From assembly GCF_963169125.1 (NCBI RefSeq), contig NC_084800.1:54482866-54546865 (forward strand): a DNA stretch of 64,000 nt, written 5' to 3'. Position numbers and translations under genes: made by a program. The stretch comes from Humulus lupulus (lineage: Eukaryota > Streptophyta > Magnoliopsida > Rosales > Cannabaceae). The notes under the pieces are model-generated. The model worked only from the letters and a program-made list of their open reading frames with translations. It was not told the origin of the DNA and searched no databases. Positions 34,121 through 46,135 of this stretch are shown here, piece by piece (positions within the stretch are counted from its first letter, which is position 1; each line of letters starts with the position of its first letter).

Positions 34121-35361
34121 ATGGGGAGATCACCATGTTGTGAGAAAGAAGGGCTAAACAGGGGAGCCTGGTCTGCTTTGGAAGACAAAATCCTTGCTGA
34201 CTACATTAATAAAAATGGCCCAGGAAAATGGAGAGATCTTCCTAAAAGAGCTGGTACATATATATATATTAAGTGTTTTGTATCATTTATATATATAGTT
34301 CTTTTTCTTCTTCTTCGATTAACTGGGTACTTATACACAAACAGGACTGAAGAGATGCGGGAAGAGTTGCAGGCTTAGATGGTTAAATTATCTGAGGCCA
34401 GGTATTACCAGAGGCAACATTTCCACTGATGAAGACGACCTCATTGTGCGACTGCATAGACTCTTGGGTAACAGGTATATATACCTATATATATATCTAC
34501 TTTACTTATATTAATTAGTTATTTATCATTGGAATTTTGTATACACGTATTAAAAAAATGAAATATGGTTGTTGCAGGTGGGCCTTGATTGCTGGAAGAT
34601 TACCTGGACGAACAGACAATGAAATTAAGAACTACTGGAACACTAATTTGAGAAAGAGGGTCAACAACATCAATAATATCAATATTAATATTAATGTTAA
34701 AGGAACATCCTTAGAGGAGCTTATGAAACCGTCCACAGAAAGATCATCGATACCTCATCATCATCATCATCAATATCATCATCATCATGATGATTCTATG
34801 AATGCACACGTTATCCGTACAAAAGCAGTTCGGTGCTCCAAGGTTGTTACCCCTTCTCCTAGTTCAAGTTGGTTACTACTGAATCATCATCATCATCACC
34901 ATCACGAGGACCAAATGATCATGGTCGATCAAAGTTCAGTTCCTTCGTGGGAAATTAATAGTAGTGCTGATGATAAAACCAAAAGTAATTATAATAGTAC
35001 TACTTCTACTGCTACTGCTACTGCTACTGCTTCTTCTGACATTAACAACGTTATTTATAATAAGTCTTCTGAGTTTTTGATGGACTTGGACTTGGACGAG
35101 ATCTTCATGTCGGATATTGCTGTTTTGAACCCCAACGACGAGTACGACCACCGAGCCAAAAATGTAGCGACGTCGTCGACTGGCCAAATAAGTCGCCCTG
35201 TTGACCAAAATATCGCTAACTACTATTTTGATGATCACTTGCCACCACTTAGTGACCTTTATTTCGATCAAGCTGTAGTACCAGATTATAATATTCAAGG
35301 CTTGGATGATATTCTTAATGAAATTTCATGTTTTGTCAATTCCGGGGAGTGTGGCAATTGA
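34121..35361 (+). CDS. R2R3-MYB transcription factor, TT2-like (subgroup 5 type)
   Basis: Three exons: 34,121-34,253, 34,345-34,474 and 34,578-35,361 (348 aa), with GT-AG introns of 91 and 103 bp; exon lengths 133 and 130 bp are the standard R2R3-MYB pattern. The protein starts [18 protein letters not shown]2 has Trp17, 37 and 57. R3 has Ile70 in place of the first Trp (usual), then Trp89 and Trp108. Residues 76-95 (Asp76, Leu77, Arg80, Leu84, Leu91, Arg95) fit the bHLH-binding signature [DE]Lx2[RK]x3Lx6Lx3[15 protein letters not shown] closes the domain. The C-terminus has His runs (148-158, 191-197), a Thr/Ala repeat and an acidic MDLDLDEIF segment. By family knowledge, such MYBs join bHLH and WD40 partners to activate proanthocyanidin/anthocyanin genes in the nucleus; the exact subgroup is inferred. 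No frame breaks. Confidence 0.9.
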
Positions 35362-37344
35362 TCGATCAATTATTAGTGTGGACGATTGCACTGTGAGCTC
35401 AATTTTTAGTGATGAGTTCATTTTAATTACTAAATAGTCAATTTTTTTATTGAGTGGTGTTCTTCTTCTATATGCTTTTTTTTTTTTTGGTGTGGTTTTC
35501 TTTCTCCTTTTTGATATAAGAGCGGGGTTATAATTTGAAATTAATGTAATGGACCATTATAATTATCGTTTGTTTTCTTTTTCGTCTTTCCTATTCATAT
35601 GTATATATACCCACAGTACGTGTGTGCATGAACGACGTAGCTGTGGGTGGTCAGAAGTAATATGTATTTATAATTCATTAAACAGCACGTACAAGTGTAT
35701 GTAGTTTTATAAAAGTAATGGGAGCGATCCAAAGAAAGTAGCTTTATAAAGGTTTTAACGGTTTTAAACTAATCTTAGCAAAAATTGAAACAATGAGAAA
35801 AAAAATATAATGTAGAAATAAATATTAAAGTTCTCTTTTAAAATTACAATTAATTGAGCAAGATTAATTAAATTAATACACTCCTAAAGAAAAAAAAAAG
35901 ACAAATCAAAGTGGAAAAAATAATTATTTATTTATAGTCAGCAACGGATCAGATTTTTTGTTAAGTAGGAACTTGGAATAAAATATATATATGTATATAT
36001 ATATATATATATGTGTACTAGAAAGGATCAAGAACTATAAAAATGACAATTGTCAACTTCAAACAAAAATTATAATTACTTTTAGTAAATTTATTTATTT
36101 TTATGGAGACTTAATTTCTATAAAATATATTTGTGGGGGTATTTTTTTTAATATTTTGCTAGATAATTATTAAACTAAAACCAAAATATATAAATTTTTA
36201 TATGTATGTTTTTTTTTCACTAGGGGATTCAGCCCCACTATAGTTTGTTCCCTACAATTACAACACCTTTCTAAACTATGTGAGATTTTTACCAAAAGAA
36301 AAATCAAATAATGAGCATATTACTCAACACATACTAATGTAAACTAAATTTAAAAAAAAATTGAAAAAATAAGAAAAAAGATAATGTAAAAGCTCAAATA
36401 TAAGGATCCCACATCATCACCTACAGTCTCAACTTTATATAAATATGTAGATGGCCGGGAGCGATCAAGTTAATTTTTTCTTTTATAAAAATTTATTACT
36501 CACTGGAAAGGCATAAAGGATAGATTTTGTGGAGCTGGTATGTTTCTTGTTTATTTATTTTATATATAAAACAAGTCAGTCAAACAGCTCACACTCTTTT
36601 CAGTTGTTTTACTTTCTCTTTTTTTCTAATTCTGAAGAAGTTCACCCTTTCAGTCTCACTGTCGAAAAAGTAGAATATTCTCTCAAGTTGGGGAGAAAAA
36701 AATATCAAAGCAACAACACTTTAAGTGGTTGCCCTTCAGGAGAACAATAAAAATTAAGGACTATAGAGCTGGAAATCTTATCTTCTTTTATTTATTATTA
36801 CATATGCATTTAAAATAAAAATAGAAATTATTGAATTTAACTAGTCCTAACAAAAAATGATTTGTTAGTAAAAAGTGCATCCTATTATGTATAATAACAA
36901 AAGTTTGTTGTTTTGTTTAATAATAATATTTTTTAAAGATACATTTAGTTATTATAAATTATATTTTTTTGTAATAATAATATTTTAGCCTCAAATTTTA
37001 TAGTTATGATATATATACGTAAGATTATTTTGTGCTCACAATTCTTTAATTTTTAGTCACAAAATTTATTATAATCAAAAGTAATAAAATTTGTAGTGAG
37101 ATATGCTATTTGCCATACTTTCAAAATTCATCCAAGTTTCTGAGGATGTTTAAATGAATTTTCAGGAGTACTTTTTGTAATTAATCAAAAGTAGTAAATA
37201 GAAATATTTAATTTTTTCATGGTGCTATTTTACTTCTCTTATTCAACTGTCTAACAATAAAAACAAAAGTTATACAAAACAAAATGTCATAAGCAAAAGG
37301 CGCTTACATTAATCATATGCATCTCCATATACTTAAGTCTTTAT
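35362..37344. other. MYB 3' flank and AT-rich intergenic sequence
   Basis: The first 200-300 bp probably contain the MYB 3' UTR (T-rich stretches), but no poly(A) signal stands out. A TA microsatellite lies at 35,981-36,012. Short open frames at 35,991-36,173 and 36,529-36,750 show no domain. The stretch before 37,345 contains TTTTTAGTCACAAAATTT-like inverted motifs that recur at 45,990-46,050, on the other side of the CACTA element. Confidence 0.5.
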
Positions 37345-37369
37345 TAACACTACAACAAAAACGGTTATT

Positions 37370-37615
37370 ACCGGCGGAGAAAACCACCGGCAATAGTCAG
37401 GAAAGCCGCCGGCAATACTTTTTACCGGCGGGCTCCGCCGGTAAAAACCGATCGATAAAGGTCGTTATTGCCGACGGAACTAGCCTCCCGCCGATAATAA
37501 GATTATTACCGATGGATTATTACCGGCGGAGCCCGCCGGCAATAATTTGGTCAGAATTCATGTCTGACACATTATTACTGACGGTTTCCGCCGGTAATAA
37601 TCCACCGGTAATTGT
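37370..37615. repeat. 3' subterminal repeats of CACTA family 4
   Basis: Units TTACCGGCGG and CCGCCGGTAATA in both orientations, many as palindromes such as GGCGGAGCCCGCCGGCAATAA. GC-rich against the surrounding AT-rich DNA. Presumed binding sites of the companion protein. Confidence 0.85.
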
Positions 37616-37835
37616 AAAATATATTTTAAAAAAATAATTAATTTTTATAAATTATATATAATTAATATTAAATAACTAAACTTATAATTAAAAAAATATT
37701 AATAAAATTTAGAAATAAAATCAATATTATTTAAATTAATATCCAAATTAAAAATACAACTTTAAAATACTAAAATTGTCTTTTCAAAATAAAAAAACAT
37801 ACACTTAAATTTAATAATAAATAATAAAACCTAAA

Positions 37836-39769
37836 CTAATTATTATTGTATTCATCAAAAGATTCATTTAAAAAATCTTCAACATTCGTGCTTCGACTCA
37901 AACATTCATGAGACTGTGGTACTGGCGGCGAAGGATAATATGGCCGAGGCTGTGGGCGAATCAAAGAAGACTGCTGCTGTTGTTGATTCGGAGAAGTGTA
38001 GTACTGCTGATTATAAACGGGCTGCTGTGTCGATCCTCCATAATGAGGATATATTGGCTGCTGCTGCATGAACGGCCCAAATTGACCATACATAGGTTGT
38101 TGTTGCTGCTGCTGCGGTAATCCTCCAAACTGACTTCCCATAGGTTGTGTCTGAGGAGACTGGGAAGAAAGTCCAAACATATAATTAAAAAGTGGCGACT
38201 GAGAGGAACCACCAGATATGTTTGGAGAATTTTGTTGTGGTTGCTGTGGCATCGATGACGTCCCCGGGCTTTGATTAGATGTACTACCTTGTTGTTGAGA
38301 AGGTAAGAACTGCTGCAATAAACTTTCATAGCGTGGGTCATGGAGGGAAGAATCAGTCTGAAAATTTTCTGACTCAACCTTATCACCCATCTTAACCTAC
38401 ATCTCAGCCAAAACTCCCATCATCTCTGGAGTCACATTAGTAGGAACTTGTGACTGAGTTTGGCTTGGACTTCGACTTGTGGAGCTAGATGCTGATTTCT
38501 TCCCTTTGCCTTTAGGCCTGTATCCCACTCCTCTTTGATAATCAGACCTCGAGCCAAGAACTTTATCCATAACCTGATACTGTATTGATTTAGTAGTAGA
38601 ACCTTCACTAAAAGCAGATTCAGAACCTGAACGACTACTTTGAATATTTTGCCTCTCCATCTCTTGGGTCATTTGTTCCTGCCAAAAGAAAATGTTAAAA
38701 AACCAATATTACTATAATTTAAGATCAATAAAGAAAGAAAAAACTTTAACTTACATGTAGTTCTTTGCAAGTTTCGCTAACCCAAGTCTTCGTAGATTTT
38801 TTTATATGAGTATCTCTCCAAGCATCAATAGCATGCTCATTAGGTTCATCCTACAAAATAATAGTGTTAGTTTAATTAATAATATAATAATATCAAATAA
38901 AGTTAAGTATTTTACTTACATATTCGTTACGGATCGCTGCCATTGATTTAGAGCCTTGCGTTGACAAATACTTCATTTCCTTTCTATTTTTCTTGTTCTG
39001 CGTGGATCGCGCTATAAACTTTGGGCTCAGAAACAAATCGACGATTTCTTTCCAGCTCTCCTTCGAGCAAAAGTCAGGAATAGCATTGAGAGCACTATCC
39101 AAATCATTCAGATTTCCAGAATAATATTTTAGGAAATGAGTATGCCTAATATTCTTTCTCTCTGAATATCTTTTGCGCATCTCCGTATACAGAGTTCCCA
39201 TAACTCTTTCAGGTTCTGAATGCCCATCGATATTATAGTAATACTAAAAAAAAAAATTGTTAGTTTACATTTTTATAAACTAAAATGTATAATATAAAAA
39301 AATTAGATATTTTTTTTTTACCTTCATCTTTTGAACGACATGGTCCTTATATTGCTGAGGAACATCTTTAAAATCTAAATAATGTCCCGGCAATAGTAAT
39401 GTAACTTCAGTACTCAATTGATGAACAAAAGCTCAGTACCAACCACTTTGTCTATCGTCGGATCAAGTTGCAATTCAAGTGGTTTGCCAGCATCCCGCCT
39501 TCGTTTTTCAATATTAATATTACTGGCAGGGCCACGTCCCCTCCTTCTTGCAGGACGACCTATTAATTTGTTTAATACATAAAAATAAAAATATTAGTAA
39601 ATCTTAAACATTTAAACAAATTACGATTAAAATATATCACATAACTAAAATTTAGATATTAACCTGACTCGCAAGTTGAGGGTATCCTGCTAGGATCTGT
39701 GGGGTCTTGACCACCACCATCTCCACCGTGATATGATATTATATCAGCTGACATTTCTCTTGTATTCAT
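37836..39769 (-). pseudogene. CACTA companion transposase (Ptta/En/Spm family), two breaks
   Basis: Five exons can be traced on the minus strand by GT-AG borders: 39,769-39,664, 39,559-39,322, 39,243-38,920, 38,850-38,755 and 38,678-37,836. The start MNTREMSADIISYHGG leads to an Arg-rich segment (GRPARRRGRGPAS), then ERVMGTLYTEMRKRYSERK and FCSKESWKEIVDLFLSP, which fit the plant Ptta/En/Spm transposase domain. The last exon is Ser/Gln-rich and ends in a Pro/Gln/Tyr-rich tail. A one-base frameshift lies in exon 2 near 39,430 (summed exon length is not a multiple of three) and a TAG stop at 38,397-38,399. By analogy with maize TnpA it would bind the subterminal repeats. Confidence 0.75.
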
Positions 39770-39939
39770 AAATATTTAAGATTTAATAATAAGAATAGAA
39801 ATCAAATTTAAGATTTAATACCATCAAATTTAATTAAGTAATGAAATAACATTAAACAAAATCAATATCAACATAAATTGGAAAATACAAATCAAATTCA
39901 AATTGTTGTGTTTGTTACAAAGGTAATCATTACATAAAA

Positions 39940-42900
39940 CTAATAATCACTATCACTTTCATCATTAACTAAATTAGCATTAACATCATCTTCACAAAAA
40001 TCAATTAATAAATCATCTTCTTCATCTAATTCTTCATCTGCTTCTTCATCGCCTAACTCGTGATCCTCTTGATTAACATTTAAATTTTGTACTGTACTAA
40101 TGTCAATCGAATTTTGAGTAGGTAGCATAACCAACTCGCCGAGATCCACAGTCAACACAAAATTTGATGAGCTAATATCATGTACCACATCAACGTCTGA
40201 ATTAGCTTCACAGTTCTTGATGTCCCAAATTTTTCGATGGTTTACACCCTCAACAATTTTCCACTGATTTCCTCTAAGTAAATCATCGAGATAAAATACT
40301 TGCTTCGCTTGATTTGCAAGTATATATGGGTCATCCTTGTACCATTCCCCGCTAGTGTTTATACTAGTAATATTATTCTCCATAATTATTTTTTTCCTTC
40401 TTGGATCTGTATTAAACCACTTACACTTGAACAATGTCACAGAATATGAGCCAGTAAATGTTAACTTTAATACTTCTTCAAGTATTCCATAATAGTTAAA
40501 ATCTTCTGTTCCAGCAACAAATACTCCACTGTTTTGAGTGCTCCTCTTTAAATCTCGTTTGGTTGACATAAATCGAACACCATTCACTATACAACCTTCG
40601 TAATAAGCTCCTAAATGATCTGATCCAGATGCTAAAGCTAGCAACTCGTCACCATTCTCTAACGATCCAAGCTTTTGTAAGTCGTATATCTAAAAGAATA
40701 AATAAAATTATTAGAGAATTGAAAACAATACTTAAAAGGATGAAAGAATATAGGGTAGGTTTTTTTTTTCACCTTCTTGTGAAACTATCGCTGAAAATAT
40801 TTCTTATGTAAAATGTTATGATCTCCATCCTGATATTTCTGTTTGATTTCTTCTAAGCGTTCACTATAAATAAGAACAAAAATTTTGAATCAATTGAAAG
40901 CATTTTCAATGAAATAAAAGCAACTTTTGGGAAGAAACTTACTCCAAATATTTATGAATTTCAGGTGAATTGTTGTATATGTACCTCTCTGCTTGTTCAC
41001 GAGTCGCACGATCAAGAGGCTTTAGAGTTTCTTTTGTTATAGGTCGATATTGCGATTGAAATACAACAAGATTTCTTGGTGTCACCTCATCTTCATTGCG
41101 ATCAAGATGATTAAATCTTGTTTCAACACCAGTGAAATACATCGAACAAAATGTCAAAGCCTCATCTGCAACATAACCCTCGGCTATCGACCCTTCAGGA
41201 CGAGCTTTATTTCTAACATAATTCTTTAATTTTTTCATGTATCTTTCAAAAGGATACATCTAACGCATAAATACCGGTCCACCCAGAATTTCTTCTTTAG
41301 GAAAATGTAAAATCGAATGCACCATTATATCAAAAAAGGCTGGAGGAAATATGAGTTCCATTTTACATAATATTAGAATAAGATCTTTTTGTGCTTCCTC
41401 CATATCACTAACCTTTATAGTTCTTGCACAAATTTTCCTGAAAAAATTACATAACTCAGAAATGGTAGTCGATATACTCTTTGAAAGAAACTTGCGAACA
41501 CCCACTAATAGTAATCGTTTCATTATTACATGACTGTCGTGGGACTTTAAACCACTGATATTTGTTAAATCAGCATTTACTTTCTTCTTTAAATTGGAAC
41601 AAAAATTATCTGGAAATTTCACATCTCGAATAAATTTACAAAACTGCATTCTTTGATCAGATGTGAGAACATAAGGGGCATGAGGCTTCATTAACATTCC
41701 GCTGTCATCTTCATATATCCACAACGATTCCCTTACTCCAAACTTTTTCAAATCATGTCTTGCATTAGTGGTGTCCTTGGATTTATCATTATCCAAAATT
41801 GTGCCTAACAAACTATCACACACATTCTTCTCCACATGCATGACATCAATGTTATGTTTTAAAGTGTTCGAAGACCAATAATCAAGCTCATAAAATATGC
41901 TTTTCTTCCTCCAATTTTGATCTTCTGCAATACGCCTACGTTTGACACCTCCAAACATCTCGTATTTTCCAGGAACTTGTGGTACAAGTTTGTTTACTTG
42001 TTCTAATATTTCCTCACAAGTAAAACATCTTGGTGGACGTCTTCTCTCGATTTGTCCTTCAAACTAAGTGTCTCTTCTCATTCGATGGTTACTTGGAAGG
42101 AATCTTCTGTGACCAATGTAGGATGTCTTCCCGATCACTCGAACATAAGTTGTGTCTTCATTACACGTCGGACAAGCTTTGTATCCCTGACCACTCCATC
42201 TAGATAAATAGCTACGAGCAGGAAAATTGTTAACTGTCCACAATAAGGCTGCACGCAACTTGAACATAGTGTTGGTTATACTATCTCTTGTATCGACACC
42301 GTTAACCCACAACTCCTTTAACTCATCCACCAATGGTCTCAGGAATATATCCATGTCCTTTCCTGGTGATTTTGGTCCAGGAATAAGAATGGATAATATG
42401 AAATTATTATCTTTCATACACATCCAAGGTGGAAGATTGTAGTTAGCCAACACCACAGGCCACATACTATATGCTTGACTCATGTTGCCAAACGGATTGA
42501 AACCATCTGCAGCTAAACCTAAACGAACATTCCGAGGTTCACTAGCAAAATCAGGATGTTTGGCATCGAAATCCTTCCACGCTAACCCATCCACTGGGTG
42601 TCTCATTATCCCATCGTCTTTTGATTTCCTAGTATAGTTCCATAACATTTTCTTCGCTGTAAGTCTTGAACTATACAGTCTTTTTAATCGAGGAGTTAAT
42701 GGAAAGTAATGCATCACCTTATGTGGTACCTTTTTTCCATCAGTTTTTTCAGGAGAAATCCATCTACTACTTCCGCAAATTGGACAAGTCTCTTTAGTTG
42801 AATGCTCTTTGTAAAACAAACAACAATCATGTTCACATACATGAATTGACTCGTACCCTAACCCTAATTTCTATAATCTTTTTTTAGCCTCGTAGTACGT

Positions 42901-43446
42901 TGATGGAATTTTATTTCCCTTCGGAAATGCAAGCTTTAGTAATTTTAGTAATTCATAGAAGATTTTATTGGGAATCTTGCCTCTAACTTTCAAATGCAAT
43001 AATTTTGCTAAAAAGTTAAGAGAAGATATCCAATTACAACAAGGATATAACTCAGCCTCAATCTCTTCAAATAGATCGTCATAAAATTGTCCCGCCGCAG
43101 GATTATTTTCTACTTCTTCAGTTGTAGGTAGAAGGAAGTCTTCGACCATTGGAATCATCTCATCAACATCATCATCGTTGGCGTCCACCACATTGGCAAC
43201 ATCTGCTTCCACTTCACCATGATATATCCACTTCTCGTAACCTTGATGAAAACCCCAATCGAATACGTGTGCTTTCACCATAGGTAAAGTTTCAAGCCTA
43301 TTATTTATGCATCTAACACACGGACACCTAATTCTACCAGAGGAATCCTTATATTCCGACGCCATCGTCAAAAAAGCTTGTAGACCGTTCCAATATTCTC
43401 GACAAGCACGATTTCTCAACGTCGCCCAAGTCTTGATGATCGCCAT
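39940..43446 (-). pseudogene. CACTA tnp2-type transposase, four premature stops
   Basis: Three exons with consistent phase: 43,446-40,943, 40,863-40,773, 40,689-39,940 (about 1,114 codons). Domains in order: transposase-associated domain (CREYWNGLQAFL, CPCVRCIN), the tnp2 transposase core (CPICGSSRW; AWKDFDAKHPDFASEPRNVRL; WTVNNFPARSYLSRWSGQG; KHNIDVMHVEKNVCDSLLG), a DUF4218-like part (MVHSILHFPKEE, MYPFERYMKKLKNYVRNKA, ARPEGSIAEGY), and in the last exon a DUF4216-like domain (YYGILEEVLKLTF, LFKCKWFN) with a very acidic C-terminus. Breaks are all TAG: 42,871-42,873, 42,064-42,066, 41,260-41,262 (before MYPFERYM) and 40,785-40,787. Otherwise the frame is clean, so inactivation is recent. It would cut and rejoin the CACTA ends. 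Confidence 0.85.
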
Positions 43447-43779
43447 CTAAAGTGTTATAAAAGTATATAAGTTTACGATATGTGAATAGTCTTATATTTT
43501 AAAATGATTTATAATATAATTGTTATATCATATTATAAACATTTAATAGTTTTACACTACTTTAAAATGTTTTATAATATAAACAATTATAATTGTTATA
43601 TTATATTATAAAACATTTAATAGTTTTATGCTACTATATAATGTTTTTATAATATAATTGTTATATTATATTATAAAACATTTAATAATTTTATATTATA
43701 TTATAACACATTTAATAATTTTATGCTATTTTATGTTTTATCATAATATTTTATGCTATTTTATCTAATTTATCCTAAA

Positions 43780-44560
43780 ATTATTTATTTATTTATTTAA
43801 TTAGTAAATAATTAATTACTTATTTATTATCTAATTTTTCCTTTACTAAAAAATTAATTATTTAATTAATACTTAATTAATTAATTATTTAATTAATTAT
43901 TTATCTATCATCTAATTTTTCCTTTACTAAAAAATTAATTATTTAATTAATACTTAATTGTTTATTTATTTATTTAATTATTTATCATATTATTAATTTA
44001 AATGTTTACTTATTATTTAATTAATTATTTAATTATTATCTAATGTTTCCTTTATTTAAATAAATTATTATTATCTAATGTTTATTAATTATTTAATTTA
44101 TACTTAATTAATTAATTATTTATTTATTTAATTAGTTATCTATTATCTAATTTTTCCTTTACTAAAAAATTAATTATTTAATTAATACTTATTTATTTAT
44201 TTATTTATAAATTTATTAATCATATTATTAATTTAAATGTTTACTTATTATTTAATTAATTAGTTAATTATTATCTAATTTTTCCTTTATTTAAATAAAT
44301 TATTATTATCTAATGTTTACTAATTATTTAATTAATTAATTATTTATTTATTTAATTATCTATTATCTCATTTTTCCTCTACTAAAAAATTAATTATTTA
44401 ATTAATACTTAATTATTTATTTATTTATTTAATATTCATTTAATTATTTATTTATCATATTATTAATTTAAATCTTTCCTAATTATTTAATTAATTAATT
44501 AATTAATTAATTACTTAATTAATTAATAAATTATTTATTTATTTATTTAACATATCTATT
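43780..44560. repeat. AT-rich degenerate tandem array in CACTA 5' region
   Basis: Repeats of a unit containing TCTAATTTTTCCTTTACTAAA followed by AATTAATTATTTAATTAATACTTA occur near 43,831, 43,911, 44,148 and 44,365, with variant units (CCTTTATTTAAATAAATTATT) at 44,047 and 44,281. The array sits between the transposase start and the 5' UTR blocks. Confidence 0.65.
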
Positions 44561-45179
44561 TATAACTATTTTAAAAACTTAATAATTAATATGTAATTAA
44601 TTGAAATTACTTTTATTTAATTAATCGTATAACTACTCTTTTATATAATTACTTAATAATTGTTTATATATATTATTTAATAATTACTTTTTAATAAATA
44701 AAATTTTAATTATTTAATTTTTATTATTCTCATATCAATTACTGTCTAAGTTATTAAAATAACTTTTTTCTATAATTTAATATTTATTATATTATTTATT
44801 AATATTTTATTTCTCTACCATTAAACTATTTTTTTAATAATTAATAATAAATTTATTAAAATCTAAACTTCACAATATTAAAATAATTTTAATTAAACTA
44901 TAATAAAAATACATTATAACATTCTAACAATATAATAACAATTTAACAATAATAAAAAATTATGCATTAATAATATCTAACAATATTTTAATATTCTAAC
45001 AACTTAACAATAAAAAAAAACAATATATTATCAATCTATCAAACAAAATATTATTATAAAATAACATATATTACTATATAATCATTTTTTGTATAGATTT
45101 ACATTAACAATATTACTAACATATTAACCTAATAACCTAACAATATTATTATAAAATAACATATATTACTAATATAACA

Positions 45180-45530
45180 ATAACATTACTAACATTAACT
45201 GTCGGTCACCGGAATCGCCGAACGCCGGAAAAAACTTAGGAAGAGCGGAGTCCACTGAGATGGGCAGAGAGGAATCCGAATGGCTAAAAAAAACCAATAA
45301 AAGAAAATGAAGTTTTTTTTATATAAACAATAACATAATCATTTTCTTTATATAAAACTATAACAGAACAATATATAGACGTACCCCTTCGCTATTCCAG
45401 TTGCCGGCCACTGTAATAGCTTCTGGAACGCCAGAAAACACCACGGGAGAGAGCACTCGGCGGAGAGAATCGGAAGAAAAAAAAATGGAGGAGAAGGAAA
45501 TGGGGGAGGGGAATCGGGTTGTAGAAATGT
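45180..45530 (-). promoter_or_regulatory. Probable 5' UTR exons of the CACTA transposase gene
   Basis: Two GC-rich islands, 45,196-45,285 and 45,385-45,525. On the minus strand the first-transcribed block ends at a GTACGT donor (about 45,380) and the second is preceded by a T-run and AG near 45,288. Both carry related CCGGCGTTC/CTGGCGTTCC motifs. Position right after the 5' subterminal repeats fits a spliced leader; this is inference. Confidence 0.4.
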
Positions 45531-45539
45531 ATAGATTAT

Positions 45540-45850
45540 TATTGCCGGCGGAGGTCCGCCGGCAATAATATATAACGGTTATATTTAATTATTATTTCCG
45601 GCAGAGCCCGCCGGTAATATTTCGCCGGTAATAATCGAAATATTAATTGGGCTGCAATTTTGCCGCGGTAATAAATTATGATTATTACTGGCGGTTTGTC
45701 CGCCGGTAATAATAGATTTCCTGCCGGTAATAATTAAAAAAATTTTAAAAATAAAAAACGAATTAATGCCGGCGGACTTCGTTTTCCGCCGGTAAAGATG
45801 GTATTATTACCGACGGACTGTCTCCGCCGGTAATATTTCCGCCTGTAAAA
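45540..45850. repeat. 5' subterminal repeats of CACTA family 4
   Basis: Same GCCGGCGGA/TCCGCCGGTAATA palindromes as at the other end, up to the terminal inverted repeat. Confidence 0.85.
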
Positions 45851-45871
45851 AACATTTTTGTTGTAGTGTAA

Positions 45872-46085
45872 CTATAACTGTATTATAATTAAAGCTAAAC
45901 TATTATATTGTTTCCTTTAATATGTATTTGCACTAAAAAATTAGTTATAACATAATTTGTGACAAAAAAAAATTATTTGTTAAAATATGTCAATATCATT
46001 ATATTATGACTAAAAAATTCGTGATTAAAAATTCTAGTGACAAAATATTATTATGTATAAAAATTATGATTAAAAATATTATTAT
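45872..46085. other. AT-rich spacer
   Basis: Short AT-rich gap between the CACTA duplication and the broken end of the gypsy element. Contains ACTAAAAAATTCGTGATTAAA-like motifs related to the left flank of the CACTA insertion. Confidence 0.5.
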
Positions 46086-46135
46086 ATCAGGGGACCCATA
46101 TCGCAGGCTCGGGCAAGAATGCCCAGAAAAGATAT

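Larger units (their letters stand above)
37348..45868 (-). mobile_element. Full-length CACTA (En/Spm-type) transposon, family 4
   Basis: 8,521 bp with ends CACTACAACAAAAACGG and the inverse ending TTTTTGTTGTAGTG, flanked by the 3-bp duplication TAA (37,345-37,347 and 45,869-45,871). Both genes read on the minus strand: tnp2-type transposase first (43,446-39,940), then a Ptta/En/Spm companion gene (39,769-37,836). Subterminal regions (37,370-37,615 and 45,540-45,850) carry the palindrome TTACCGGCGG...CCGCCGGTAA. Two GC-rich blocks at 45,180-45,530 probably are 5' UTR exons. Intact ends and duplication with lightly damaged genes suggest a relatively young, recently inactivated element. It could still move if transposase is supplied in trans. 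Confidence 0.92.

Noticed and set aside
34936..35298. 120-codon minus-strand frame
   Set aside because: Shadow of MYB exon 3; its Ser-rich runs come from the repeats read backwards.
37908..38386. Leu/Arg-rich and Ser-rich frames overlapping the companion transposase exon
   Set aside because: Shadow frames of the Gln/Pro-rich last exon.
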